DNA of 64,000 nt from Streptomyces sp. NBC_00620 (GCF_026341825.1 NZ_JAPENY010000003.1:2356001-2420000); one strand, 5' to 3'; positions 43,605 through 52,801 are shown, counted from the first letter of the stretch. Numbers and translations are program-made. The notes: generated by a model from the sequence alone, not told the origin.

Positions 43605-44552
43605 TCAGGCCTGCTCGGCGTCCGCGGCGGGGGCCTCGTCGGCGACCGGGGCTTCGGCGGCGGGCGCCTCGGCGACCGGAGCCTCAGCGACAACCTCGGC
43701 CTGCTCGGCGTCGGCGACCTTCTCGGTCTCGGCGGAGGTCTGGACCTCGGCGGCCGGAGCCTCGGCGTCGTCGGCCTTCTTCTCGCCCTCGAGCAGGTCG
43801 CGCTCCCACGCGGCGAGCGGCTCGCCCGCGGCCTTGTCACCCTCGGCGGCCTTGCCGGCACCGGAACGGGAGATGAGGCCCTCGGCGACGGCATCGGCGA
43901 TCACGCGGGTGAGCAGGGTGACGGAGCGGATCGCGTCGTCGTTGCCCGGGATCTTGTAGTCGACCTCGTCGGGGTCGCAGTTGGTGTCGAGGATGGCGAC
44001 GACCGGGATGTTGAGCTTCCGGGCCTCACCGACCGCGATGTGCTCCTTCTTGGTGTCCACGATCCAGACGGCGCTGGGCACCTTCTGCATCTCGCGGATA
44101 CCACCGAGGGTCTTCTCCAGCTTGGCCTTCTCGCGCGAGAGCACGAGAAGCTCCTTCTTGGTGAGACCCGACGCGGCGACGTCCTCGAAGTCGATCTGCT
44201 CGAGCTCCTTGAGGCGCTGCAGACGCTTGTAGACGGTCGAGAAGTTGGTGAGCATGCCGCCCAGCCAGCGCTGGTTGACGTAAGGCATGCCGACGCGGGT
44301 GGCCTGCTCGGCGATGGCCTCCTGCGCCTGCTTCTTCGTGCCGACGAACATGACCGTGCCGCCGTGGGCGACGGTCTCCTTGACGAACTCGTAGGCGCGG
44401 TCGATGTACGACAGCGACTGGAGCAGGTCGATGATGTAGATGCCGTTGCGCTCCGTGAAGATGAAGCGCTTCATCTTCGGGTTCCAACGACGGGTCTGGT
44501 GACCGAAGTGGACGCCGCTTTCCAGCAGCTCCCGCATCGTGACGACGGCCAT
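43605..44552 (-). CDS. rpsB: Ribosomal protein S2
   Basis: A 315-residue S2. ATG 44552 is preceded by AAGGAGA. The core (MAVVTMRELLESGVHFGHQTRRWNPKM start, WLGGMLTNFSTV, VIVD/WIVDTKKEHIAVGEARKLNIPVVAILDTNCDP) is standard to about residue 245. A tail of about 70 residues of Ala, Glu, Val and Pro (repeated VAEAPxAEAP) extends it, as in other Streptomyces. First gene of the rpsB-tsf unit. Confidence 0.98.
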   Translation of the reverse strand: MAVVTMRELLESGVHFGHQTRRWNPKMKRFIFTERNGIYIIDLLQSLSYIDRAYEFVKETVAHGGTVMFVGTKKQAQEAIAEQATRVGMPYVNQRWLGGMLTNFSTVYKRLQRLKELEQIDFEDVAASGLTKKELLVLSREKAKLEKTLGGIREMQKVPSAVWIVDTKKEHIAVGEARKLNIPVVAILDTNCDPDEVDYKIPGNDDAIRSVTLLTRVIADAVAEGLISRSGAGKAAEGDKAAGEPLAAWERDLLEGEKKADDAEAPAAEVQTSAETEKVADAEQAEVVAEAPVAEAPAAEAPVADEAPAADAEQA

Positions 44553-44822
44553 GGCCGTTCTCCTTGGTGTTCTCGGTTGTGCCGCGCGTGCCGGACGGCA
44601 CTCGCGCCTGACGCCCACTTGCGCCTTGCCACTAGGGACCGAGAGGCGCTGACACCGGCTGTTTCATGGCCTGATGTCGGGGCGTGCGAAGTCGACCCGG
44701 TCGCCCGGATCGCCACCAGAAGTGTACGGGACCCGAGAGGCACCGGGTGACGCCGCTGTCCACAACCGGCCGGTGCTCCACAGATCCCAGCCATGATCCG
44801 CCCGATGCGGGACGGTTCTCGC

Positions 44823-45446
44823 ATGCGAGCGAAACGATGTCTGCGTACATGGCTGGGCCTGCTGCTGGGTTTGACGGTGACCGTCCTGGGATCCCTGACC
44901 CCGTCCGCCTTGGCACGTACGACCGGACCCGCACCGCCGGGCCCCACGGGACCACGGGAACCTTCAGGCGTTCCGGGAGCCGATCCGGCGGTCCCGGCTG
45001 TGGCCCGCGCGTGGCCCGTGGGCGTACGTCCCTTGGTCCTACGGGGCTGGGAACCGCCGGCGACGACATACGGCCGAGGTCACCGGGGCGTGGACCTCAC
45101 CGCGGCTCCCGGCACACCGGTACGGGCCGTCGCACCGGGCCGGGTGTCGTTCGCGGGCAGAGTCGCGGGACGCGGAGTGGTCTCAGTGGAACTGACCGCC
45201 ACGGGCACCCCACCTCTGCGCACGACATACGGTCCGGTGCGGGCAACGGTGGAGAAGGGCGCCGAAGTCGCGACGGGCGAGGTACTGGGCACCGTGGAAC
45301 CAGGCAGCCCCCACTGCCCGACGTCATGCCTGCACTGGGGCCTACTCAGAGGAAAGACCTACCTGGACCCACTGTCACTACTCCCACCTTGGCTACTGAG
45401 CAGGGGCCCGTCCCGCTTGCTGCCGGTGGCCGGGGTAAAGCCGTAG
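44823..45446 (+). CDS. M23-type secreted metallopeptidase-like protein
   Basis: A 207-residue exported protein. ATG 44823 places the signal peptide first (MRAKRCLRTWLGLLLGL, cleaved near ALA-RT); ATG 44793 is an alternative. A Pro-rich linker precedes a LytM domain: YGRGHRGVDLTAAPGTPVRA has the zinc His and Asp, VSFAGRVAGRGVVSVEL the strand, and CLHWGLLRG the final His. The middle His of the HxH pair is Trp-flanked as usual for this actinobacterial subgroup, so activity is uncertain. It is divergent from rpsB and should act on peptidoglycan. Confidence 0.85.
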   Translation: MRAKRCLRTWLGLLLGLTVTVLGSLTPSALARTTGPAPPGPTGPREPSGVPGADPAVPAVARAWPVGVRPLVLRGWEPPATTYGRGHRGVDLTAAPGTPVRAVAPGRVSFAGRVAGRGVVSVELTATGTPPLRTTYGPVRATVEKGAEVATGEVLGTVEPGSPHCPTSCLHWGLLRGKTYLDPLSLLPPWLLSRGPSRLLPVAGVKP

Positions 45447-45454
45447 CCACCTCC

Positions 45455-45578
45455 GCTGTAGACACGCGTGCCGCTACAACCGCTCTCGCCGTGGGCATGC
45501 GCCCGCCCTGCAACCACCCCCGCTGCGGGCATGCGGCCGCCCTACAACCGTCCTAGCTGTGGGCATGCGTGCCGCTAG
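45455..45578. repeat. 33/34-bp tandem repeats
   Basis: Units at 45455 (33 bp), 45488 (34), 45522 (34) and a partial at 45556 share GCTGYGGGCATGCGNSCGC followed by CTRCAACC. They are contiguous with no spacers. The last copy meets an inverted sequence (GTGCCGCTAGGGGCGGCAC). They lie just after the peptidase stop. Confidence 0.8.
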
Positions 45579-45673
45579 GGGCGGCACGGGTGGGCACAGC
45601 GGCACCCCGCAAGCGCCGGGCTGCGCGACCCACCCCCGACACCAGCCCCATCACCAGGCCGGCAACAGAGGGC

Positions 45674-46255
45674 TCAGCCCCGAACCCCCCGCAGAGCCAT
45701 AGCAACCGCAGCGTCGGTAATGGAGCCCGGATCCTCCGCCGCCCCCAGCTCAATCCGCCGCACAGCCGCATCCACCACACCCTGGAGAAGCATCGCCGCC
45801 AACCGCGGCTCCGCATGCCCCAGCTCCCCGAGCGCCTCAACGATCATCGCGACAAGCCCACCATGAGCCGCCCGGATCTTCTCCCGGGCCCCGGCATCGA
45901 GCTCGCTCGCGGAGATGGCCACCACGGCCCGGTGCCGCCGGTCCCCGACAAGGGCCAGCTGCTGCCGGACATACGCCTCGACCTTGGCCTCCGAGGTCTC
46001 CGCCCGCTGCATCGCGTCAGACACCTCCGCCGCCCAGACCGGAAAGTCGACCTCGCACAGCTCTTCGACCACGGCAGCCCGCGACCGGAAGTACTCGTAC
46101 ACGGAAGACCGCGCAAGCCCCGTGCGCTCGGCGAGAGCCGGGAAGGTCAGCGCCTCCGTCCCGCCCTCGGACAGCAGGGACCGCGCCGCGTCCAGCAGGG
46201 CGGCTCGCTGCATCGACCGGTGCTCGGCCACGGAGGCCGCTCGAATCCTTGGCAC
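45674..46255 (-). CDS. TetR-family regulator
   Basis: A 193-residue regulator. GTG 46255 is preferred; codons upstream are Arg/Gly-rich and not conserved. HTH: TFPALAERTGLARSSVYEYFRSRAAVVEEL. The C-terminal helices have LALVGDRRHRAVVAISASEL and AMLLQGVVDAAVRRIEL. It stands between the peptidase and whiG, with no obvious target beside it. Confidence 0.88.
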   Translation of the reverse strand: MPRIRAASVAEHRSMQRAALLDAARSLLSEGGTEALTFPALAERTGLARSSVYEYFRSRAAVVEELCEVDFPVWAAEVSDAMQRAETSEAKVEAYVRQQLALVGDRRHRAVVAISASELDAGAREKIRAAHGGLVAMIVEALGELGHAEPRLAAMLLQGVVDAAVRRIELGAAEDPGSITDAAVAMALRGVRG

Positions 46256-46313
46256 GGCCACCACTTTACGGACGGACCGCCCCGGACGGCAGCCACTCCG
46301 ATGACCCGACGAT

Positions 46314-46526
46314 TCGAAGCGACGACGAAAAGGGGACAAGCCAGCGCGAAGCCGCAGCCGAAACAAGGACGGGAAAGGACCGGACAGGGGCGGGAAATGG
46401 CCACGCCAAAAGACGAGACAAGGGTGAGAGGAAGGACGGGACGAGGGCGACGGCGAGGGGAAGGACGAAGTCGAAAGCGAGGGCGAAGGCGAGGGCGAAG
46501 GCGAAGACGAGAGCGAGGCAGAGACG
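46314..46526 (-). other. C/T-rich whiG 3' region, possible Rho-utilisation tract
   Basis: The plus strand is strongly purine-biased, and 46477-46519 is a run of GCGARG hexamers. The transcript of whiG (minus strand) is therefore a long C-rich, G-poor stretch starting about 25 bases past the whiG stop. That is the composition Rho binds. A short plus-strand frame across it is Arg/Lys-rich and not convincing. No hairpin terminator is seen between whiG and tetR. Confidence 0.5.
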
Positions 46527-46550
46527 ATTCAGCGCCCTCCCCCGTCGACG

Positions 46551-47393
46551 TCAGCGCCCGAAACTGGCCAGCTTCGCCCGCAGCTGAAGCACCGACTTCG
46601 TGTGGATCTGACTCACCCGGCTCTCGGTCACACCCAGCACATTGCCAATCTCCGCGAGCGTGAGCCCCTCGTAGTAGTAGAGCGTGACCACGGTCTTCTC
46701 CCGGTCGGGCAGCGTGTTGATCGCCCGCGCCAGAAACCTCCGCAGCTCCCGGTCCTCGGCGACCTCCACCGGATTGTCCGCCGCGGTGTCCTCAAGGGTG
46801 TCCATCAGACTCAGCCGGTCACCACCCTCACCACCGACGTGCAGCAGCTCCTCCAGAGCCACCACGTTCGCCAGCGACAACTGACTGAAGACCGCGTGGA
46901 GTTCCTCCACGCCGATCCCCATTTCGGAGGCCACCTCACCCTCCGACGGGGTACGCCGCAGCCGCGCCTCCAGCGTCGCGTAGGCCCGCTCCACATTGCG
47001 CGCCTTCTGCCGCACCGACCGCGGAATCCAGTCGAGCGCCCGCAGTTCGTCGATCATCGCGCCCCGGATCCGCGTGATCGCGTACGTCTCGAACTTGATC
47101 TCCCGCTCGATGTCGAACTTCTCGATCGCGTCGATCAGCCCGAACACCCCGGAGGACACGAAGTCCGCCTGCTCCACATTGGCCGGCAGACCGACGCTCA
47201 CCCGCCCCGCGACGTACTTCACCAACGGCGAGTAGTGCAGGATCAACTGCTCCCGCAGCCGCTCGTCGCCCGTCGACTTGTACGACCGCCACAACTCGTC
47301 GAGCGTCGAGGGAGCGGGCGGGCGCACGCTGCGGCCTTCACGGGCGGCTGGGGGGATCGCCGCCCGGTCGGACCCGGAGGTGTGCTGGGGCAT
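46551..47393 (-). CDS. whiG: Sporulation sigma factor WhiG
   Basis: A 280-residue FliA-like sigma factor that starts sporulation of aerial hyphae; it drives whiI and whiH and is held by the anti-sigma RsiG with c-di-GMP. ATG 47393 gives MPQHTSGSDRAA and family length. Region 2 has LVKYVAGRVSVGLPANVEQADFVSSG and FETYAITRIRGAMIDELR, region 3 ARNVERAYATLEARL, region 4 KTVVTLYYYEGLTLAEIGNVLGVTESRVSQI. It is followed by the pyrimidine tract. Confidence 0.97.
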   Translation of the reverse strand: MPQHTSGSDRAAIPPAAREGRSVRPPAPSTLDELWRSYKSTGDERLREQLILHYSPLVKYVAGRVSVGLPANVEQADFVSSGVFGLIDAIEKFDIEREIKFETYAITRIRGAMIDELRALDWIPRSVRQKARNVERAYATLEARLRRTPSEGEVASEMGIGVEELHAVFSQLSLANVVALEELLHVGGEGGDRLSLMDTLEDTAADNPVEVAEDRELRRFLARAINTLPDREKTVVTLYYYEGLTLAEIGNVLGVTESRVSQIHTKSVLQLRAKLASFGR

Positions 47394-47482
47394 TCGTCGC
47401 CTTGTGCCGTTCTGCCGTGAACTGGGGATGCCTGGGTGATCTGTCCGTCTGATGTCGAGTTGCCTGTCTGCGCCGGAAACCC

Positions 47483-47500
47483 CGTGAGCGTAGCGTGACT
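47483..47500. promoter_or_regulatory. Possible BldD site upstream of whiG
   Basis: On the minus strand AGTCA-cgctacgc-TCACG resembles the loose BldD palindrome AGTNA-Nm-TNACT. It is about 90-107 bp before the whiG start. BldD control of whiG is established in S. coelicolor, but this match is imperfect. Nothing else distinctive was seen in 47,394-47,664. Confidence 0.3.
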
Positions 47501-47664
47501 GGAGCGTCGCAGTGCGCGAAGGGCGGCGGATCACCCCTGCGCAGAGACGTTCCGCGGGGCGTCCCCCGGACTCCCGATGGTCGCCCTGCGTGACCATCGG
47601 GAGACGCCAACTGCGGGAATTGCCAAGGCTGTCGGCGTTCGCCCGGACGGCCGAACACGCTCGG

Positions 47665-48810
47665 TCAACACTCGCTCCGATCACCGCGGACGGAGATCAT
47701 TGCCTGGCGTGTCAACTTCCAGCCGTCGCCGTGTCGTTCGACGAAACCAAGTGCTCGGAGTTCGTACAGTCTCCCGACCGCCTCGTCCGTCGTGGTCCCC
47801 GCGTCACGGGCGACCTCCTCGGCTCCTACCAGGCCGCGAGCCGGCAGCGCGGCCAGCACCCGCCCCGCGCCCGGTTCGAGCAGGTCGCGCGGCAGCACGG
47901 GCCCTCGCCGGTCGGGGGCCAGCTCTCCTATGTCGCCCACCAGCTCGGCGACTTCCGCGGCATCGGAGACAAGGACCGCTTCCCCGCGCAACAGTTCGTG
48001 CACCCCGGCCGACAGCCCGCTGGTGACGGGGCCAGGCACCCCTATCGTGAACCGTCCGAGCCGCTGCGCCGCGCGTGCCGTGACCAGCGCGCCGCTGCGG
48101 TACGCGGCCTCGACGACCACGGTCCCCCGGGTGAGTGCGGCGATGACCCTGTTCCTGAGGATGAATCTGCTCGGAGTGGGGTGATCGCCGGGCGGCAACT
48201 CCCCCACCACCAGCCCCTGTTCGGCAATTCTGGTGATCAACTGGGTGTGCCCGCGCGGGTAGGGCCGGTCGACTCCGCAGGCCAGCACGGCGACGGTGGC
48301 GCCGCCCGCCCCGAGGGCGCCCCGGTGCGCGGCGCCGTCCACGCCGTACGCGCCCCCCGACACCACCACCCAGCCCCGCTCCGCGAGCCCCGCGCCCAGC
48401 GTGGCCGCCATGTGCGCGCCGTACTCGGTGCAGGCCCGCGCTCCGACGACGGCGACGGAACGCAGTGCCCATATCCGCAGGCTCGGCAACCCCCGCACCC
48501 AGAGGCCGGTGGGCCGGGCATCGCCCAGATCGTCGAGCTGCACGGGCCACTGCGGCTCACCGGGGCAGATGAATCTCACCCCGGCGTCCTGCGCCTGGGC
48601 CAGATCCCGCTCCGGCCGCATCCCGGCGGCCCGCCCCCGGAGCCCCTCCCACCGCCTCACACTCGCCCCGGGCAACGGCTCCCGATCCTCCACCAGCCGC
48701 CGCGCCACCTCAGCCGCCCCGAACTCCCGCAGCCACCGCCCTCCGAGCTCGTCACCGGGTTCGATGACCCGCGCGAGGGCGACGCGGGCCATACGTTCGT
48801 CGTAAGTCAT
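47665..48810 (-). CDS. dprA: DNA-processing protein DprA
   Basis: A 381-residue protein that loads RecA on incoming single-stranded DNA. The Rossmann-like DprA fold is seen in RSVAVVGARACTEYGAHMAATL, VVSGGAYGVDGAAHRGAL, LACGVDRPYPRGHTQLI, LPPGDHPTPSRFILRNRVIAALT and VVEAAYRSGALVTARAA. A C-terminal winged helix (DprA_WH, about 315-380) follows. It overlaps comM by ATGA. Confidence 0.96.
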   Translation of the reverse strand: MTYDERMARVALARVIEPGDELGGRWLREFGAAEVARRLVEDREPLPGASVRRWEGLRGRAAGMRPERDLAQAQDAGVRFICPGEPQWPVQLDDLGDARPTGLWVRGLPSLRIWALRSVAVVGARACTEYGAHMAATLGAGLAERGWVVVSGGAYGVDGAAHRGALGAGGATVAVLACGVDRPYPRGHTQLITRIAEQGLVVGELPPGDHPTPSRFILRNRVIAALTRGTVVVEAAYRSGALVTARAAQRLGRFTIGVPGPVTSGLSAGVHELLRGEAVLVSDAAEVAELVGDIGELAPDRRGPVLPRDLLEPGAGRVLAALPARGLVGAEEVARDAGTTTDEAVGRLYELRALGFVERHGDGWKLTRQAMISVRGDRSEC

Positions 48811-50432
48811 GCCGGTGAACCGATCATCATCGGCACCCCTCGGGGGACCCCGGTGCGCAGTTGCAGGGCCAGGGCCACATCCCCGGCGTCAGGCCTGTCG
48901 TGTCCCGAGAGGTCGGCCACCGTCCAGGCGACGCGGAGCACCCGGTCCAGGCCGCGCGCGGTCAGCACACCTCGTTCCAGCCCGCGCTCGGCGTCGTCCA
49001 TCGCTCCCGGCAGTGCCTGCCAGCGACTGCGCAGTTCGCGCCCCGGCACCTCGCTGTTCGTGTGCCACGGAGTGCCGGCCAACCGCGCTGCGGAACGCTC
49101 ACGGGCGGCACTCACCCGGTCGGCCACCGTCCGCGTCGACTCGCCGACGGCACCGACCGCAGTCAGTTCGGCCCGGGTGACCGGCTCGACCTCGACCCGC
49201 AGATCGATCCTGTCGATGAGCGGCCCGGAGAGCCTGGCCTGATACCGGCGGACGGAAGAGGGCGGGCACTCGCACATGTCGTTCGCCACGCTGAAGCGCC
49301 CGCAAGGACACGGGTTGGCCGCGAGGACCATCAGGAACTTCGCCGGAAAGCGCACGACACCGGCGCTGCGAGCGATCACGACATGCCCCGCCTCCAAGGG
49401 CTGCCGCAGGGCATCGAGCACGAAGCTGCTGAACTCCGGCGCCTCGTCCAGAAAGAGCACACCTCGATGCGACAAGGACACCGCGCCGGGCCGGGCAAGC
49501 CCTTTGCCGCCGCCGACGAGCGACTGCATCGTCGCCGAGTGATGCGGCGCGCAGTACGGCGGGATGTCGACCATCGGCTTGCCCGGTGGCAGCAGACCCG
49601 CCACGGAGTGGATCGCCGTCACCTCCAGGGATTCCTGCCTGCTGAGGCGTGGCAGCAGCGAAGGCATCCGCTCGGCGAGCATGGTCTTGCCCGCGCCGGG
49701 CGGCCCTTGAAGAAAGACGTGGTGCCCTCCGGCGGCCGCGACCTCCATGGCGGTGCGCGCCGACATCTGGCCGACCACGTCGGCGAGGTCGTGCCCCTGG
49801 TCGTGTTCCGGCACAGCCATGCCGCACAGGCCGGTCGCCTCTCCCGTGCCCGGCATACGCAGTCCCGCCAGCAGCGGATCCGGCCGCCCCTGCTCGTCCG
49901 GATCCTCCTCGGGCACCGGTTCGTCCGTGAGCACGGCGATCAGCTGGCGCAGACTGCGGACCCCGAGCACCGAGACCCCCGGCACGAGCGAGGCCTCGGC
50001 GGCAGCGCACTCCGGCACCACCACCTGCTCATAGCCCACGTCGGCCGCGGCCAGGACCGCCGGCAGGACACCGCGCACCGGCCGGACCCGTCCGTCGAGC
50101 CCCAGCTCGCCGATCATCACGATGTCGGCGAGCACGCGCGGATCGATCCGCTCGGACGCACCGAGCACGGCGCAGGCAACCGCGAGGTCGAACCCGGACC
50201 CTCCCTTGGGGACGGAAGCCGGGCTCAGTCCGACCGTCAGCTTCTTCTGCGGCCACGACGCCCCGGAATTCACCACGGCGGCCCTGACCCGGTCCTTGCT
50301 CTCCGTCAGGCTCTTGTCCGGCAGTCCCACCAGGGTGAACGCCGCGACACCGGGTTCCAGGTCCGCCTGGACCTCCACGACGACGCCCTCGACGCCGACC
50401 AGGGCCACTGAGCACGTACGGGCGAATCCCAT
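48807..50432 (-). CDS. comM: YifB/ComM-like Mg-chelatase-type AAA+ ATPase
   Basis: A 541-residue AAA+ protein; ComM promotes branch migration in natural transformation. Lon-like N-terminal part (TLVGLPDKSLTESKDRVRAAV, GGSGFDLAVA), then AAA+ core with Walker A QGPPGAGKTMLAER, Walker B GVLFLDEAPEF and sensor VLAANPCPCG. Two cysteine pairs (NPCPCG, CECPP) are typical. It overlaps yraN by TGATG and dprA by ATGA. Confidence 0.95.
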   Translation of the reverse strand: MGFARTCSVALVGVEGVVVEVQADLEPGVAAFTLVGLPDKSLTESKDRVRAAVVNSGASWPQKKLTVGLSPASVPKGGSGFDLAVACAVLGASERIDPRVLADIVMIGELGLDGRVRPVRGVLPAVLAAADVGYEQVVVPECAAAEASLVPGVSVLGVRSLRQLIAVLTDEPVPEEDPDEQGRPDPLLAGLRMPGTGEATGLCGMAVPEHDQGHDLADVVGQMSARTAMEVAAAGGHHVFLQGPPGAGKTMLAERMPSLLPRLSRQESLEVTAIHSVAGLLPPGKPMVDIPPYCAPHHSATMQSLVGGGKGLARPGAVSLSHRGVLFLDEAPEFSSFVLDALRQPLEAGHVVIARSAGVVRFPAKFLMVLAANPCPCGRFSVANDMCECPPSSVRRYQARLSGPLIDRIDLRVEVEPVTRAELTAVGAVGESTRTVADRVSAARERSAARLAGTPWHTNSEVPGRELRSRWQALPGAMDDAERGLERGVLTARGLDRVLRVAWTVADLSGHDRPDAGDVALALQLRTGVPRGVPMMIGSPA

Positions 50433-50806
50433 CAGGCCACCCCCCGCGCGTGCTCGACCACGGGCGCGCCGCGGTCGGGGAGGACGACGCCGATCAGGTC
50501 GATGCGGACGCCGCCCGGTGGTGCTCCACCGTGTTCCTGGAGCCAGCGTTCGGCCAGGCCGCGCAGGCGTTGTGCCTTGGCCGGCGTGACGGCCGCCATC
50601 GGGTGTTCGAAGGCTCCCGTCTTGCGGGTCTTGACCTCGCAGACGACCAGCGCGTCGCCGTCGCGGGCCACGATGTCGATCTCGCCGGCCCTGCCGGAGC
50701 GCCAGTTGCGCGCCAGGACCGTCATCCCGGTCTCGGTCAGCCGCCTTGCGGCCAGATCCTCGCCGTACCTGCCGAGTGCACTGCGTTGTGCGTTGCGTGT
50801 GTTCAT
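50432..50806 (-). CDS. yraN: UPF0102 endonuclease-like protein YraN
   Basis: A 124-residue protein of the restriction-endonuclease-like fold. Motifs: GRYGEDLAARRL, RNWRSGRAGEIDIVARDGDALVVCEVKTRK, which carries the Asp and Glu-x-Lys metal site (EIDIV, EVK). It heads the yraN-comM-dprA unit; rnhB, often adjacent in other genera, is not here. Its role in DNA handling is presumed from neighbours. Confidence 0.95.
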   Translation of the reverse strand: MNTRNAQRSALGRYGEDLAARRLTETGMTVLARNWRSGRAGEIDIVARDGDALVVCEVKTRKTGAFEHPMAAVTPAKAQRLRGLAERWLQEHGGAPPGGVRIDLIGVVLPDRGAPVVEHARGVA

Positions 50807-50957
50807 GTCGGCACCACCTCCGGCGCCAACATTGCGGCCATTTCAGCCCGCTATTGGATCTTGGTTGACGAGCGGCCGATTGTGGATAAGTCCGTCACCC
50901 ACACGAGCGGGCGCCCGCCTCACGAGCGGACGCCCGACCAACAGCCGTCCCGCGTCA

Positions 50958-51266
50958 TCAGCCGCCCGGCAGCTCCAGATCGCTCTTGTTCAGCTCCTCG
51001 ATATTCACGTCCTTGAACGTGAGTACCCTCACCTGCTTCACAAAGCGAGCGGGCCGATACATGTCCCACACCCAGGCATCCGCCATGGATACCTCGAAAA
51101 ACACCTCACCCTGGACCGAGTGCACCTGCATCTCGTAGTCATTGGTGAGGTAGAAGCGCCGTTCGGTCTCGATCACATATTTGAACAGACCGACGACATC
51201 GCGGTACTCCCGATAGAGCTTCAGCTCCATCTCGGTCTCGTACTTCTCGAGGTCCTCGGCGCTCAT
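50958..51266 (-). CDS. DUF2469 protein
   Basis: A 102-residue actinobacterial protein of unknown function. ATG 51266 has AAGGGGAA upstream. MSAEDLEKYETEMELKLYREYRDVVGLFKYVIETERRFYLTNDYE (in parts) and WVWDMYRPARFV are diagnostic. The family is highly conserved and near-universal in actinobacteria, close to rnhB, sip and rplS genes. It follows the Nudix gene on the same strand. Confidence 0.95.
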   Translation of the reverse strand: MSAEDLEKYETEMELKLYREYRDVVGLFKYVIETERRFYLTNDYEMQVHSVQGEVFFEVSMADAWVWDMYRPARFVKQVRVLTFKDVNIEELNKSDLELPGG

Positions 51267-51321
51267 GGCATGTTCCCCTTCAGCCGTGCGTCCCCCCATT
51301 GTGCGCCAGCCCCGGGAGCCC

Positions 51322-51873
51322 CTAGACGATTTCGGTGTCGAGGATCTCAGGTGTGGCCGGGGGACCTTCGTCGAGCAGCCTGCGCAGCAGCTCGGCGAGT
51401 CTGGTCGGATACACCGTCTCATGTGCCTCGGTCAGTTCCTGGCACGTCCACCAACGAGCTCCGGCGACACTGCGCCGTTCCAGCTCCGTCAGCCCGGCGG
51501 CAACCGTCACCGTCTGGGTCGTACGGGCCAGGTAGTACCACTCGTCCTGGTCCCAGCGACGCCCCGCGAAGGGGAAGGAGCACATCCGCCGCCACAGCAC
51601 CGGGCCCAGCTCGACCTCGGTGATGCCGGTCTCCTCCGCGAGTTCCCGCAGTGCGGCCTCCTCGCGCGTCTCCTCGCCCTCCAGACCGCCGCCGGGCGTG
51701 AACCACCAGTCGTCCGAGGGGTCGTCGGGCTCATGCCCGTGCAGCAGCAGAATCCGTTCGTCGGGGTCGAGCAGCACCACACGGGAGACCTTCCGCAGCC
51801 CGCCCCGGTACTCGTCCGGGGCCCCGGTCCCGCCGTCGTGGGGACTCCCGTCGTACGACACCTCAGCCGGCAC
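51322..51873 (-). CDS. Nudix hydrolase
   Basis: A 183-residue hydrolase of nucleoside diphosphate derivatives. The Nudix box is intact: GGGLEGEETREEAALRELAEETGI. RVVLLDPDERILLLHG and DQDEWYYLARTT flank it. GTG 51873 overlaps the sipZ stop by 11 bases, so the two are coupled. Substrate unknown. Confidence 0.93.
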   Translation of the reverse strand: MPAEVSYDGSPHDGGTGAPDEYRGGLRKVSRVVLLDPDERILLLHGHEPDDPSDDWWFTPGGGLEGEETREEAALRELAEETGITEVELGPVLWRRMCSFPFAGRRWDQDEWYYLARTTQTVTVAAGLTELERRSVAGARWWTCQELTEAHETVYPTRLAELLRRLLDEGPPATPEILDTEIV

Positions 51874-52633
51874 CGGCGAGCTCCGTCCGGGCCCGGCCGC
51901 GCCGACCCGCCCGCTTGGCGATCGGACCGTACGCCGCCCCGCCCATGACGAACACCGCGCCCGCCACCACCGCGCCGACGATCAGGCGCAGCGGCCCCGG
52001 CTCGGAGAGGCTGCCCAGCGTCTCGAAGCCGGTCGGTTTCTTGAGCATGCCGTTCATGGGCCAGACGACGGCGTCGACCCGCCCCTCGACGGCGCTGCGC
52101 GGCACGGTTCCGCTGGCGGCGTCCGTCAGGTGGGCGGTGGAGTCCAGCGAGCCGGTGCGCTCGTCACCGAGCAGGAACAGGTTGCCGTCCGGAACCGTGA
52201 CGGTCGGGATGCTCGTGATCTCGGCCGCCGAGCCCTCGGGGAGATACGGTTCCTCGATCTGCTTCCCGTTGACGGTCAGCTTCCCGTCCGTGCAGCAGGC
52301 GACCTCGTCGCCGCCGACGGCGACCACCCGCTTGACCATCGGTACGTCGCCCCAGCTGGCCTCTTTGAAGACGACGACGTCACCGCGCCGGATCTCGCCG
52401 CCGTCGACGCGCTGCGCCAGCACACGATCCCCCGCGTTGATCGTCGGCGTCATCGATCGAGTGGGCACGGTGTACGGCCGGTAGACCACCGCCCCCCAGA
52501 CGAACCCGCCGAGGAACAGCGCAAGGCCCAGCGCGACGGCGACCCCGGACAGCACTTCTCCGGTCCGGCCGCTCGCCGGGGTGTTGCGTGTGCCGCCGCG
52601 CGCGGCCGTATCTGTCGAGCTCTCGCCACCCAT
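51863..52633 (-). CDS. sipZ: Type I signal peptidase (SipZ position)
   Basis: A 256-residue membrane peptidase. An N-terminal TM (about 27-50) precedes the catalytic Ser in VPTRSMTPTINAGD and Lys in VPMVKRVVAVGGDE; box E is LLGDERTGSLDST with Ser for the usual Asn. It has a C-terminal TM (about 218-240). A hairpin upstream (52745) separates it from the other three peptidase genes, which fits a separate operon with the Nudix and DUF2469 genes. Confidence 0.9.
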   Translation of the reverse strand: MGGESSTDTAARGGTRNTPASGRTGEVLSGVAVALGLALFLGGFVWGAVVYRPYTVPTRSMTPTINAGDRVLAQRVDGGEIRRGDVVVFKEASWGDVPMVKRVVAVGGDEVACCTDGKLTVNGKQIEEPYLPEGSAAEITSIPTVTVPDGNLFLLGDERTGSLDSTAHLTDAASGTVPRSAVEGRVDAVVWPMNGMLKKPTGFETLGSLSEPGPLRLIVGAVVAGAVFVMGGAAYGPIAKRAGRRGRARTELAGAG

Positions 52634-52744
52634 GGATCCGCACCCTACCCGGGGGTACGGGCCGAGGTCAGCCCATGGTTCGGATCACGCACACGGGCCT
52701 TACCGACTCCTCACCGCACGGCGGAAGGCCCGTACAGCCGAAAA

Positions 52745-52780
52745 GGCCGGTGCGCTCGGACGAATCCGAACACACCGGCC
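52745..52780 (-). terminator. Terminator downstream of sipY
   Basis: GGCCGGTG-CGC-TCGGA pairs with TCCGA-ACA-CACCGGCC, an interrupted stem of 13 pairs. It ends the sipW-sipX-sipY message before sipZ, in the 168-bp gap. Confidence 0.8.
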
Positions 52781-52801
52781 CCAAAAGGACGCTTCAGAGC
52801 G

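Noticed and set aside
45455..45578. CRISPR-like array
   Set aside because: The repeat units are contiguous without unique spacers and no cas genes are near.
46249..46587. 112-codon Arg/Lys-rich plus-strand frame
   Set aside because: It is a by-product of the purine-rich hexamer repeats; it has no start site and resembles no protein.
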